DNA from: Tumebacillus algifaecis
GTDB lineage: Bacteria; Bacillota; Bacilli; Tumebacillales; Tumebacillaceae
DNA length: 64,000 nucleotides
Assembly: GCF_002243515.1 (NCBI RefSeq)
Contig: NZ_CP022657.1
Span: 1,851,001-1,915,000 of the forward strand
Direction of reading: 5' to 3'
Position 1 is the stretch's first letter; the number at the start of each line of letters is the position of its first letter. Of this stretch, positions 18,872 through 26,071 are shown in pieces. The notes under the pieces were generated by a model. It was not told the origin of the DNA, made no database searches, and saw only the letters and a list, made by a program, of their open reading frames with translations. Made by a program: the position numbers and the translations under genes.

Positions 18872-18905
18872 TTTTCTGAAAATAAAAACAAGGAGGGAAA
18901 TTACA

Positions 18906-19049
18906 ATGCATGAAAATGGTTTCGTGAATGCAAATGAAATGACTCGTGAAGCGATGTTTGAACTCGATGTTGAAGTGACATCGGTTCAAGCGACGGCTGA
19001 GCGCAACACATGGATTACTGGTGCGAGCTGCCTGTACCCGCCGAAGTAA
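18906..19049 (+). CDS. Candidate class I lanthipeptide precursor (orphan)
   Basis: A 47-residue peptide with AAGGAGGG eight bases before the ATG, its own promoter and its own terminator. Residues 17-20 are FELD followed by VEV, which matches the F-N/D-L-D box recognised by LanB/LanC enzymes in leaders of nisin, subtilin and gallidermin. Twelve residues later comes AER, a plausible cleavage site (nisin has a similar spacing and also ends in Arg). The putative core is NTWITGASCLYPPK, with Thr and Cys four residues apart as in nisin ring A. There is only one Cys, so at most one thioether ring. No lanB, lanC, lanP or lanT gene lies in the window. The leader match is clear; a true modified product is inferred. 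Confidence 0.6.
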   Translation: MHENGFVNANEMTREAMFELDVEVTSVQATAERNTWITGASCLYPPK

Positions 19050-19072
19050 TTGTCATCGTTTGGAAGAGATCT

Positions 19073-19100
19073 GACCTGCTCACAGGTCGGGTCTTTTTTT
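19073..19100 (+). terminator. Rho-independent terminator after the small peptide gene
   Basis: GACCTG and CAGGTC form the core stem around CTCA, extended by outer pairs, followed by eight T residues. It isolates the peptide gene from the exporter downstream. Confidence 0.8.
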
Positions 19101-19192
19101 ATTACACCTTTTCAGACGGAACATGTTTCGCGTACAATTATTACGTGTATCGAAAGAACTAATAGGATTATTTTTGAAAGGACGGGGTGTTT

Positions 19193-20419
19193 ATGCAAAC
19201 GGTTGCCAAGGCAAACGTGAAGTCCACTCCAACCGGCACGATGTACCGGATTTTGTTTGCGATCAGCTTCGTCCATCTGCTCAATGACTCGATGCAGGCG
19301 GTGATCCCGGCGATCTATCCGATTTTGCAGCAATCGATGGCGCTGACCTTTACGCAAGTCGGATTGATCTCGTTTGCGCTGAACATGACCTCTTCGGTGT
19401 TGCAGCCGGTCGTGGGCTATTGGTCGGACAAACGGCCTAAGCCGTTTTTGTTGCCGTTTGGGATGGGGCTCAGTTTGATCGGGATGCTCGGTCTGGCATT
19501 TGCGCCAAACTATGTGCTGATTTTGTGTGCAGTTCTGTTTATCGGACTCGGGTCGGCCGTGTTCCATCCAGAAGGCTCGAAAGTAGCTTATCTGGCGGCC
19601 GGAACGAGACGAGGCTTTGCACAGTCTGTGTATCAGGTCGGCGGCAACACGGGGAGTTCGCTGGCTCCGCTGATGACCGCTTTGATCTTTGTGCCGCTAG
19701 GGCAGTTTGGCGCAGTCTGGTTCACCTCATTTGCGGCGATCGCAATTTGTGTGCTCCTGTTTGTGTCATCCTGGTACACGCGGGAACTGGCGGCACAGCC
19801 CTTGCAACGCAAGTCAAAAGGGGAGCGTAAGTCTGGAGCGCTGAAAAAGCAGATCACGACTGCGATCGTGCTGTTGGTGTTTTTGGTGTTTGCGAGATCG
19901 TGGTATTCGTCCGGTCTGGCCAACTACTACCAGTTTTATTTGATCGAAAATTATGGTTTGTCGATATCGAAAGCACAGGTGTTCATCTTCTTGTATATGA
20001 TCGCAGGTGTCATCGGCACGTTTATCGGGGGACCGCTTGGAGACCGTTTTGGCAAGCGCAAGATGATCTTCTTTTCGATGATTGGAGCGGCACCGTTCGC
20101 GTTGCTGTTGCCACACGTTGGTTTGGCGTTGGCGTATCCGCTGTTGTTTGTGATCGGCGTGATCTTATCGACCAGTTGGTCGGTGACGGTGGTGTATGCT
20201 CAAGAGTTGATTCCAGGCAAAGTGGGAACGGTGTCTGGGCTGATCGTTGGTCTTGCTTTTGGCCTTGGTGCAATCGGTTCGATCGCACTCGGAAAACTGT
20301 CAGACGTGCAGGGGCTCAACTTTACGATGCTCTTCTGCTCCGTGTTGCCACTGCTTGGCATTTTGACCTATCTCTTACCGACAGATCAGAAATTGAAGGA
20401 ATGGGAAGCGAAAGCGTAG
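19193..20419 (+). CDS. Major facilitator efflux protein, fosmidomycin-resistance (Fsr) type
   Basis: A 408-residue inner-membrane exporter with about twelve hydrophobic spans in two halves. The N-terminal segment ISFVHLLNDSMQAVIPAIYP, GYWSDKRPKPFLLPFGM and SAVFHPEGSKVAYLA (about 125) are characteristic of the Fsr group of MFS transporters; AAGTRRGFAQSVYQVGGN follows. AAAGGA lies nine bases before the ATG at 19193; a GTG two codons earlier is less well placed. The substrate is unknown: family membership alone does not prove fosmidomycin export. It stands alone between two terminators. Confidence 0.85.
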   Translation: MQTVAKANVKSTPTGTMYRILFAISFVHLLNDSMQAVIPAIYPILQQSMALTFTQVGLISFALNMTSSVLQPVVGYWSDKRPKPFLLPFGMGLSLIGMLGLAFAPNYVLILCAVLFIGLGSAVFHPEGSKVAYLAAGTRRGFAQSVYQVGGNTGSSLAPLMTALIFVPLGQFGAVWFTSFAAIAICVLLFVSSWYTRELAAQPLQRKSKGERKSGALKKQITTAIVLLVFLVFARSWYSSGLANYYQFYLIENYGLSISKAQVFIFLYMIAGVIGTFIGGPLGDRFGKRKMIFFSMIGAAPFALLLPHVGLALAYPLLFVIGVILSTSWSVTVVYAQELIPGKVGTVSGLIVGLAFGLGAIGSIALGKLSDVQGLNFTMLFCSVLPLLGILTYLLPTDQKLKEWEAKA

Positions 20420-20423
20420 AATT

Positions 20424-20451
20424 AAAATCGGTCGATTCGGCCGATTTTTTT
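20424..20451 (+). terminator. Rho-independent terminator after the exporter gene
   Basis: AAAATCGG and CCGATTTT form a stem followed by T residues. It also lies 24 bases before the deacetylase start. Confidence 0.7.
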
Positions 20452-20474
20452 GTTAGTTTGAGGAGGTTTTTCGA

Positions 20475-21203
20475 ATGAAGAAGCGATGGAAATATGGTGG
20501 AATTGCGCTGCTTGTGCTATTCGCCTTGAATGTGTTCGTTTTTTTCGTCTACAACAGGCCGCCCGATCGGGCTTTGTTTCTAGATCCGATCACACATTTT
20601 GAGACGGACGAGAAGGTGGTGGCACTGACCTTCGACGACGGGCCGACCAAAGAGTGGACCCTGCCGCTGTTGGATTTGTTAGCCAAACAGGATGTGAAAG
20701 CGACGTTTTTTATGACAGGGGATCAAATTGTGGAGAACAGGGAAGTTGCGCAGCGCTTGGTGGAGGTAGGGCATCAGGCCGGGAACCATACGTTGCACCA
20801 TGACCGGATGATCTATAAATCGCCACAGTATATCAAAGATGATCTGCGCGAGATGGACGGGTTGTTTAACGAGTTGGGCGTGGAAGATACGAGCCTGTTC
20901 CGTCCGCCTTACGGAGACAAAATGGTCGTGCTACCGCTGATCCTAAAGCGTCAGGAGCGCAAGTTGGTCACATGGGATATCGACCCGCAGGAGCAGTATG
21001 CGCCAAGTTATAAGGGAGAGTTGATCGTGGAGCAGATCATGGCAGATGCTCATCCAGGCGGAATCATTCTGCTACACGATGGCAGGCGCAGCGATCCGAG
21101 TACATTTTTGAAGGTGGTCGATGAGGTGATCACGAAGCTGAAGGAACAGGGCTATCGATTTGTGACCGTGTCGGAAGGTCTGCAGCTCGGGTCGGCTCGC
21201 TGA
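20475..21203 (+). CDS. Membrane-anchored polysaccharide deacetylase (NodB domain)
   Basis: The 242-residue protein has one N-terminal anchor (GIALLVLFALNVFVFFVY, about 9-27) and an extracellular NodB domain (about 48-235). All five carbohydrate esterase 4 motifs are visible: TFDDGP near 53, HTLHH near 101, RPPYG near 141, a Trp/Asp motif VTWDID near 163, and ILLHDG near 197. The metal triad Asp-His-His is intact, so an active zinc-dependent deacetylase of peptidoglycan or another N-acetylated glycan is expected. GAGGAGG precedes the ATG. A minor role in sporulation cannot be excluded. Confidence 0.88.
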   Translation: MKKRWKYGGIALLVLFALNVFVFFVYNRPPDRALFLDPITHFETDEKVVALTFDDGPTKEWTLPLLDLLAKQDVKATFFMTGDQIVENREVAQRLVEVGHQAGNHTLHHDRMIYKSPQYIKDDLREMDGLFNELGVEDTSLFRPPYGDKMVVLPLILKRQERKLVTWDIDPQEQYAPSYKGELIVEQIMADAHPGGIILLHDGRRSDPSTFLKVVDEVITKLKEQGYRFVTVSEGLQLGSAR

Positions 21204-21440
21204 GGGAAGACAGAGGATGCAGGAGTTGCATTGCAGGGGTTGCAGGCTCAAACCGACTGCGGTGTATCTGCCGAAACACACGTCGTGTGCCGACAAGACC
21301 GCTTGCTGGAACGAGGCACCGCATCCTTTTCAGATCGGACATACTTTTAAGCGAACGCAGAGAGCGCATTGAATTCGAATTCGTATTAACTGGCGGCGTC
21401 CAGATGAAATTTATGAGCTAGGTCAAAAGGTGGAATGAAG

Positions 21441-22100
21441 ATGAGTGAGCAGAAGCAACAGCTACGCGTTATTTTTAATGAATTGGCCAAGGAGTATTTG
21501 GTCAACGATCTGGTCACGGAGCAGGCGCAATTTCTATTTTTGTTAGAGAGCCCGCATGTGCAGGAGTTGAAATTCGGCGCGCCTGTGTCCGGTTCGTCAG
21601 GCGCTTCGATGACGAAACATCTCTACGGTGATCAGTATGAGAAGTATCCTCTGGGCGTGCTGATCAAAAAGAACCACGATGAGCAGTTGAACCGCCCTTC
21701 GCTAAACAAGGTCGGGTTGATGAACGTCTGTCCAATTCCGATGCAGGGAGCGGCTTATCAGAGCGCTGCTGTCCGTGCGCGTTATGGTGAGTTTTTTCAG
21801 GTGTTGGAGGGAGTGCGTTCTGGGAACAACAAAGTGGTATACAGCAATCCGGCGTGGAATGCTGTGCAGGAGATCCTGGTCAACAGCCTGCGCAAAAAGC
21901 TGGTCAAGCTACAAGAGCGATCTTTGGTCATCGTGCCGTGCGGGCGATTTGCGCAGAAATTTTTCCGGCTTGCTGCTGTGCAAAGCACGATGTGGCAGGT
22001 GATCGAAGGCGTGCCGCATCCCTCATATAACGGGTGGAGCAAAAGCGAGTATGCGGGGGCGGTCGATCGCTTAAAGAAAGAATTTTTCAATCGAGAATAG
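21441..22100 (+). CDS. Uracil-DNA-glycosylase-superfamily-like protein
   Basis: The 219-residue protein has features of the UDG fold: an early hydrophobic strand ending in LFLLESPHVQE (about 28-38), which resembles motif 1, a middle strand VIVPCGRFAQKFF, and late EGVPHPSYNGW, which resembles the HPS motif. MNVCPIPMQ near 95 also fits a strand-turn position. No iron-sulphur cysteine set is visible. AAAGGTGG is eight bases before the ATG at 21441; another ATG two codons earlier lies too close to it. It may act in DNA repair or on nucleic-acid-like substrates; the superfamily call is tentative. Confidence 0.5.
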   Translation: MSEQKQQLRVIFNELAKEYLVNDLVTEQAQFLFLLESPHVQELKFGAPVSGSSGASMTKHLYGDQYEKYPLGVLIKKNHDEQLNRPSLNKVGLMNVCPIPMQGAAYQSAAVRARYGEFFQVLEGVRSGNNKVVYSNPAWNAVQEILVNSLRKKLVKLQERSLVIVPCGRFAQKFFRLAAVQSTMWQVIEGVPHPSYNGWSKSEYAGAVDRLKKEFFNRE

Positions 22101-22175
22101 CTTTAATCTTCGCAACGCTTGGTGTGAGGTGTATACTTTCTCTAAAGTGTGACAGCTTGAGAGAGGATGCATGGC

Positions 22176-23087
22176 ATGAATGCGCGGGTAAGAGGGTTTT
22201 CGATGGTGTTGATTGGAGCGATGTTGTGGGGCCTGTCTGGGACGGCCGCCCAAAAGCTCTTTGAGGATTATGGCTTTACGACAGGTTATCTGGTCACGAT
22301 GCGGCTGTTGATCGCAGGTTCGTTGCTGCTTGGCTTCGCTTGGATTCGTGGGAAACGCGTGGCATTGCTCGGGGTGTGGAAGGATCGCCGGGACCGGATC
22401 GGGCTGATCGTCTTCGGTCTGCTCGGGTTACTTGGGGCACAGTATACCTATTTTATCGCCATCGAGACGGGAAATGCGGCGACGGCGACCTTGCTTCAAT
22501 ATTTAGCGCCGCTTTTGGTCACGATGTACGTCGCTGTTCAAGCGCGCAAGATGCCGCGGGCGATTGAAATGGGAGCGGTGCTGCTCGCGCTGTTGGGAAC
22601 TGCGCTCTTGGTGACCAACGGGCGCTGGGACGCCTTGTCGGTGCCTGGCATTGCGGTGTTCTGGGGCGTGATCTCGGCAGTGCCTTTGGCGTTTAACACG
22701 CTCTATCCGGGTGGACTTCTCTCGCGCTATGGGGCAGAAGTTATCGTCGGGTGGGGGATGTTGATCGGCGGCTTGGGGCTATTGTTCATCGAACGACCGT
22801 GGCTTTCGATCGGCCACGTTTGGACGGGCATGAGCTTGTCGCTTGTACTGTTTGTCATTTTCTTCGGCACTTTGATCGCATTTCTGCTGTATTTGGGCTC
22901 GCTGCGGTATAACACGCCGACGGAGACCAGTCTGCTCGCTTGCCTTGAGCCGCTGGTTGCGGTCATCGCATCGGTGGTATGGTTACACGTGCAGTTTGGG
23001 ATCTATCAAGCGATCGGTGGACTCTGTATCATGGGAACGGTGGCGATATTATCGCTTCCGAAGAAGGAAGACAGATCTAACCGCTAA
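22176..23087 (+). CDS. EamA-family (DMT) transporter
   Basis: A 303-residue membrane protein with about ten spans made of two EamA repeats (about 5-135 and 150-295). Family signs are MLWGLSGTAAQKLF in the first span, AQYTYFIAIETGNAATATLLQYLAPL, and in the second repeat TPTETSLLACLEPLVAVIASVVWL. Members export amino acids or other metabolites; the substrate is not predictable. The ATG at 22176 is preferred since GAGAGGA is about nine bases upstream; an ATG three codons earlier overlaps that site. Confidence 0.85.
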   Translation: MNARVRGFSMVLIGAMLWGLSGTAAQKLFEDYGFTTGYLVTMRLLIAGSLLLGFAWIRGKRVALLGVWKDRRDRIGLIVFGLLGLLGAQYTYFIAIETGNAATATLLQYLAPLLVTMYVAVQARKMPRAIEMGAVLLALLGTALLVTNGRWDALSVPGIAVFWGVISAVPLAFNTLYPGGLLSRYGAEVIVGWGMLIGGLGLLFIERPWLSIGHVWTGMSLSLVLFVIFFGTLIAFLLYLGSLRYNTPTETSLLACLEPLVAVIASVVWLHVQFGIYQAIGGLCIMGTVAILSLPKKEDRSNR

Positions 23088-23116
23088 TTTTGACCCATTT
23101 TGATTGTTTGGTGAGA

Positions 23117-23145
23117 TTGAGATTGAGAAGAGGCCATGATAAGAT
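23117..23145 (+). promoter_or_regulatory. Sigma-A promoter for the tRNA-5S unit
   Basis: TTGAGA (23117-23122) and TAAGAT (23140-23145) have a 17-base spacer and lie about 44 bases before tRNA-Thr. Confidence 0.6.
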
Positions 23146-23188
23146 AACTCTTGTCACCGCGATACACAAGCGGTTGTCACAAAAACGT

Positions 23189-23264
23189 GCCGGTGTAGCT
23201 CAGATGGTAGAGCAACTGACTTGTAATCAGTGGGTCGAGGGTTCGATTCCTTTCGCCGGCACCA
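23189..23264 (+). tRNA. tRNA-Thr (anticodon TGT)
   Basis: A complete 76-base cloverleaf with a genome-encoded CCA. The acceptor pairs GCCGGTG with CGCCGGC, the D arm is GCTC...GAGC, the anticodon loop is CTTGTAA, and the T loop contains TTCGATT. Confidence 0.97.
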
Positions 23265-23281
23265 CTTTATCAATCGAATAC

Positions 23282-23368
23282 GCGGTCATGGCGGAATTGG
23301 CAGACGCGCAAGATTCAGGTTCTTGTGGGGGCAACCCTGTGGAGGTTCAAGTCCTCTTGACCGCACCA
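23282..23368 (+). tRNA. tRNA-Leu (anticodon CAG)
   Basis: An 87-base type II tRNA with a long variable arm and an encoded CCA. The acceptor pairs GCGGTCA with TGACCGC, and the anticodon stem CAAGA/TCTTG encloses TTCAGGT. It lies 17 bases after tRNA-Thr. Confidence 0.96.
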
Positions 23369-23381
23369 TCAATTTTTATAT

Positions 23382-23497
23382 CTAGTGATAATGTCGTAGA
23401 GGTCACACCTGTTCCCATCCCGAACACAGAAGTTAAGCTCTACAGAGCCAATGGTACTTGGACCGCAGGGTCCTGGGAGAGTAGGACGTCGCTAGGT
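23382..23497 (+). rRNA. rrf: 5S ribosomal RNA
   Basis: The conserved core CCCATCCCGAACACAGAAG and the later GGGAGAGTAGGACG are both present. The closing helix pairs CTAGTGAT with GTCGCTAG. It follows tRNA-Leu by 13 bases and ends before a strong terminator. No 16S or 23S gene is linked to it in this window, so it belongs to a separate tRNA-5S unit. Confidence 0.96.
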
Positions 23498-23508
23498 AAT
23501 AAGAGAAA

Positions 23509-23537
23509 GGACCCGATCTTCTTAGATCGGGTCTTTT
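23509..23537 (+). terminator. Rho-independent terminator after 5S rRNA
   Basis: GACCCGATCT and AGATCGGGTC pair perfectly around TCTT, followed by six T residues. Confidence 0.9.
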
Positions 23538-23613
23538 TTGTTGTTTAACAAGTACATAGAAACAGTGCCACGTTCGAAGCGGAGCGAAGAACCACCGGAG
23601 CGAAAGCGGAGGT

Positions 23614-23659
23614 ATGGTACTTGGACCGCAGGGTCCTGGGAGAGTAGGACGTCGCTAGG
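23614..23659 (+). pseudogene. Duplicated 3' end of 5S rRNA (46 bases)
   Basis: These 46 bases are identical to 23451-23496, the 3' part of the 5S gene upstream. The 5' part of the gene is missing and the sequence before the junction (23540-23613) is unrelated. A separate terminator follows. It looks like the relic of recombination or deletion between ribosomal RNA units. Confidence 0.9.
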
Positions 23660-23668
23660 CGAGTGAAA

Positions 23669-23698
23669 GACTCAATTCATAGAATTGAGTCTTTTTTT
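23669..23698 (+). terminator. Terminator after the 5S fragment
   Basis: GACTCAATTC and GAATTGAGTC pair perfectly, followed by seven T residues. Its sequence differs from the first terminator at 23509, so it was not copied from it. Confidence 0.85.
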
Positions 23699-23751
23699 GT
23701 GTCGATTATTAGGTTCCTCGAATATACTGAACATGGATTTGAGGTGATTTT

Positions 23752-24102
23752 ATGAAACCAGATTGGCGTCCTTGGCTCGATCCTTTTGTTAACGGCATGC
23801 GACAAACGCTCGATCTAGCAGTCGCAGCTTTGTTATTAAGCGGTCAGATCACGGTGCGATCGCTCATATTGTCAACCTCATCAGAATTTCGTCTCAACCT
23901 CACTGGCCCCATTTTTGGCGGACCACGCACTATAGCGAAAGGGAAGTCAAAGAGCGGGGCGCTGATCTTGGATGCTGTCGATGTGATGATAGCTTTTTTG
24001 CTCATCTTGAATCAGCTCAATGTGTCAGGAGTTTTTTTACAAAGCCAACGTTTCAGTTTGACGGTTAGCGGCCCGGCATTTGGCGGGTCAAGGGAGGGGT
24101 AA
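23752..24102 (+). CDS. Unknown 116-residue protein built of two internal repeats
   Basis: Two halves resemble each other: about residues 20-58 and 72-113. Both have a hydrophobic helix (DLAVAALLLSGQ and DVMIAFLLILNQ), then V-R/S-S/G-x-x-L/Q, then an F-x-L-x-V/L-T/S-G-P-x-F-G-G-x-R ending (LTGPIFGGPR and VSGPAFGGSR). An intragenic duplication is the simplest explanation. A Ser/Gly/Lys linker joins the halves. I do not recognise the family. A 39-residue membrane peptide gene starts two bases after the stop, so the two are probably co-transcribed. The conserved GPxFGG tails suggest a shared binding or packing element; this is inference. Confidence 0.6.
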   Translation: MKPDWRPWLDPFVNGMRQTLDLAVAALLLSGQITVRSLILSTSSEFRLNLTGPIFGGPRTIAKGKSKSGALILDAVDVMIAFLLILNQLNVSGVFLQSQRFSLTVSGPAFGGSREG

Positions 24103-24103
24103 C

Positions 24104-24223
24104 ATGGGGCTGACAGATTTGCCAACGATTAAATTCTCGCCGGAGACGAGGTTTTTTATCGCTGTATTTATCGGTTTTTTCTTGTACTTTTTCACAACAG
24201 AAGAAAAGACCCAATCGAAATGA
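24104..24223 (+). CDS. 39-residue membrane peptide
   Basis: The peptide has a short polar N-terminus, one hydrophobic segment (FFIAVFIGFFLYFF, about 17-30) and a charged tail (TTEEKTQSK). GGGAGGGG lies just before the ATG, overlapping the end of the previous gene. The stop codon lies inside a terminator stem at 24208-24236. The tight linkage to the repeat protein upstream suggests a common job, possibly with this peptide as a membrane partner. Confidence 0.55.
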   Translation: MGLTDLPTIKFSPETRFFIAVFIGFFLYFFTTEEKTQSK

Positions 24224-24237
24224 TCGGGTCTCTTTTT
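24208..24237. terminator. Terminator between convergent genes
   Basis: GACCCAATC and GATCGGGTC pair with one mismatch around GAAAT, followed by C and a run of T. It contains the stop of the 39-residue peptide and touches the end of moeB on the other strand. Confidence 0.7.
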
Positions 24238-25265
24238 TACATTCCTATGTATTTGGCGTACAGGCTGCGAGCGACGCTCACATCGTCGGTGCCTTGGACA
24301 AGTACACGCCCATCAGCGAAGATGACGAGGCGCAGATCGTCAGTTACATAGAAGCGCACAAGGAATTTGTTATGCTCCACCTTTCCGCTTTGCAAAAGGC
24401 GGTCTGCGATCGCCTGCAAATCGACATTCCAAGGCTCTGAAGGGGAAATTTGGATCGAGTTGCGCCCACAGAGCGAGACAACTTCATCGCCTGTGCTGGG
24501 ATTTAGATACTCAAATACGCGTTGCCCACAGCAGATGCAGTTGGGACGCTTCGCTTTCGAGATGTCGATCGACGAAGTGGACGAGTCCCAGATCCCGATG
24601 TTGAGCATGGTGCGGCGTACTTTGTCTTGGGCGCCGACCAACAGTTTCATCGCTTCGACCGCTTGATAGGAAGCGACGATATGAATGATTGGGCCGAGCA
24701 CACCCGCCGTATCACAGGTTGCAGTCGTGCCCGGTGCGGGTGCCGATTCGAACAGGCAGCGCAGGCAAGGCGTCTCGCCCGGCAGGATCGGCACCGTCAT
24801 CCCATTGGCGCTGACACCGCCACCGTAAACCCAAGGAATCTCGTGTTGCACACAGACATCATTGACCAAAAAGCGCACCTGAAAATTGTCGCTGCCATCA
24901 AGCACCAGATCGACGTCTGTGAGCAACTCTTCCGCATTTTTCCACGTCAGATCGGCGACGATAGGCTCGATCTCAACCTGCGAATTGACTTCGCGAAGCA
25001 TTTCGGCGGCTGCGATCGCTTTGGGCAGTCCATCGGCCGCATGTCGCTCTGTGTAGAGCATCTGCCGTTGTAAATTAGATGCTTCTACAAAATCGCGGTC
25101 GATCAGGCGGACGAATCCGACTCCGGCCCGTACCATGTGATTGGCGAGCACAGTACCGAGCGCCCCCATCCCAACGACCGCCACACGGCTGTTCAGCAAC
25201 TTGCGCTGACCGTCTTCACCGATTCCGGCAAATAATATCTGTCTCGAATAACGCGTCAGATCCAT
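24237..25265 (-). CDS. moeB: MoeB/ThiF-family sulphur-carrier adenylyltransferase
   Basis: It activates the C-terminal glycine of a sulphur carrier (here probably MoaD) by adenylation. The 342-residue protein has the family nucleotide site VVGMGALGT near 30, DRDFVEASNLQRQ with the conserved Asp and Arg, DGSDNFQVRFLVND, and two zinc pairs (CLRC near 173 and CICC near 253). The extra C-terminal 80 residues have no rhodanese motif. GGGAGGG lies seven bases before the ATG. It follows the moaD-moaE fusion gene by three bases, which makes the MoaD role more likely than a thiamine (ThiF) role. Confidence 0.88.
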   Translation of the reverse strand: MDLTRYSRQILFAGIGEDGQRKLLNSRVAVVGMGALGTVLANHMVRAGVGFVRLIDRDFVEASNLQRQMLYTERHAADGLPKAIAAAEMLREVNSQVEIEPIVADLTWKNAEELLTDVDLVLDGSDNFQVRFLVNDVCVQHEIPWVYGGGVSANGMTVPILPGETPCLRCLFESAPAPGTTATCDTAGVLGPIIHIVASYQAVEAMKLLVGAQDKVRRTMLNIGIWDSSTSSIDISKAKRPNCICCGQRVFEYLNPSTGDEVVSLCGRNSIQISPSEPWNVDLQAIADRLLQSGKVEHNKFLVRFYVTDDLRLVIFADGRVLVQGTDDVSVARSLYAKYIGM

Positions 25266-25268
25266 TCT

Positions 25269-25988
25269 TCAACCCTCCCTCTCTGTTCCTGCACGTAGCG
25301 GGTCCCATGGCCCTTGCTGATGGCCGATCCACTCCGTGCCGTCCTCCCAAATTTCCTTTTTCCATATCGGAACGATCTCTTTCAAGCGTTCAATCGCATA
25401 GCGACCTGCCTCATATGAGGCGGCCCGGTGCGGGGTCGCGACGGCGATCACCACCGCAGCATCTTCAATCTCCAGCTTGCCGATCCGATGCGACATCGCG
25501 ACGAGGGTTCCAGGCCATCTTTCGGCGATCTCGCGGTCGATCTGTTCCATCATTTTCACGGCCATCGGCGCATAGGCTTCATATTCCAAATGCACGGTGC
25601 GCTTGCCTTGTGTCAGTTCGCGCACAGTGCCGACAAACAGGTTGATCGCTCCGCAAAGCGGGTTGCGCACTTTGGCAAGCACTGCATCGACCGAGATGGG
25701 ACGTTCGGTGATTTCAAAGCGCTGCTCGGTCTTTGAAGCGTCCTGCCCGCCTGACACGGGTGGCAAGATGGCGATCTCGTCCGCTTCGCTAAGCTCGGTG
25801 TCAGGTGGGGAAAACTGCTGGTTGACCGAAGCGAAGGAGATGCGCAGCACCGGCCCAGCAGCAGGGTGTTGTCTGATCAGTTCTGCAAATAAATCGGCAA
25901 CGCGCGCGCCATCGGGGAGCTCGCCTTCCCAAACTCGGGAGCCGAGCGCTTCGGCGACACCTGCGAATAGTTGTACCGTCAATTTCAT
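25269..25988 (-). CDS. MoaD-MoaE fusion, molybdopterin synthase
   Basis: Both subunits of molybdopterin synthase are in one 239-residue chain. Residues about 1-82 are MoaD (beta-grasp, LFAGVAEALG, ending PPVSGG), and about 90-230 are MoaE (FVGTVRELTQGK, HRIGKLEIEDAAV, PIWKKEIWEDG with the catalytic lysines). In separate MoaD the Gly-Gly is the free C-terminus that is adenylated and thiocarboxylated; here it is buried in the chain and followed by QDASKTEQ, so cleavage after GG is probably needed. AAAGGAG precedes the ATG. moaA lies divergently on the other side. Confidence 0.9.
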   Translation of the reverse strand: MKLTVQLFAGVAEALGSRVWEGELPDGARVADLFAELIRQHPAAGPVLRISFASVNQQFSPPDTELSEADEIAILPPVSGGQDASKTEQRFEITERPISVDAVLAKVRNPLCGAINLFVGTVRELTQGKRTVHLEYEAYAPMAVKMMEQIDREIAERWPGTLVAMSHRIGKLEIEDAAVVIAVATPHRAASYEAGRYAIERLKEIVPIWKKEIWEDGTEWIGHQQGPWDPLRAGTEREG

Positions 25989-26071
25989 AGAGGGAACTCC
26001 TTTATCATCATGGGGTCATCCTATATGATATAATAGTTGTCACGAGTTTTCTAGGAAAGGGGGCATTCCCC

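Noticed and set aside
23090-23548. 152-codon frame through the tRNA and 5S genes
   Set aside because: It translates clear structural RNA genes.
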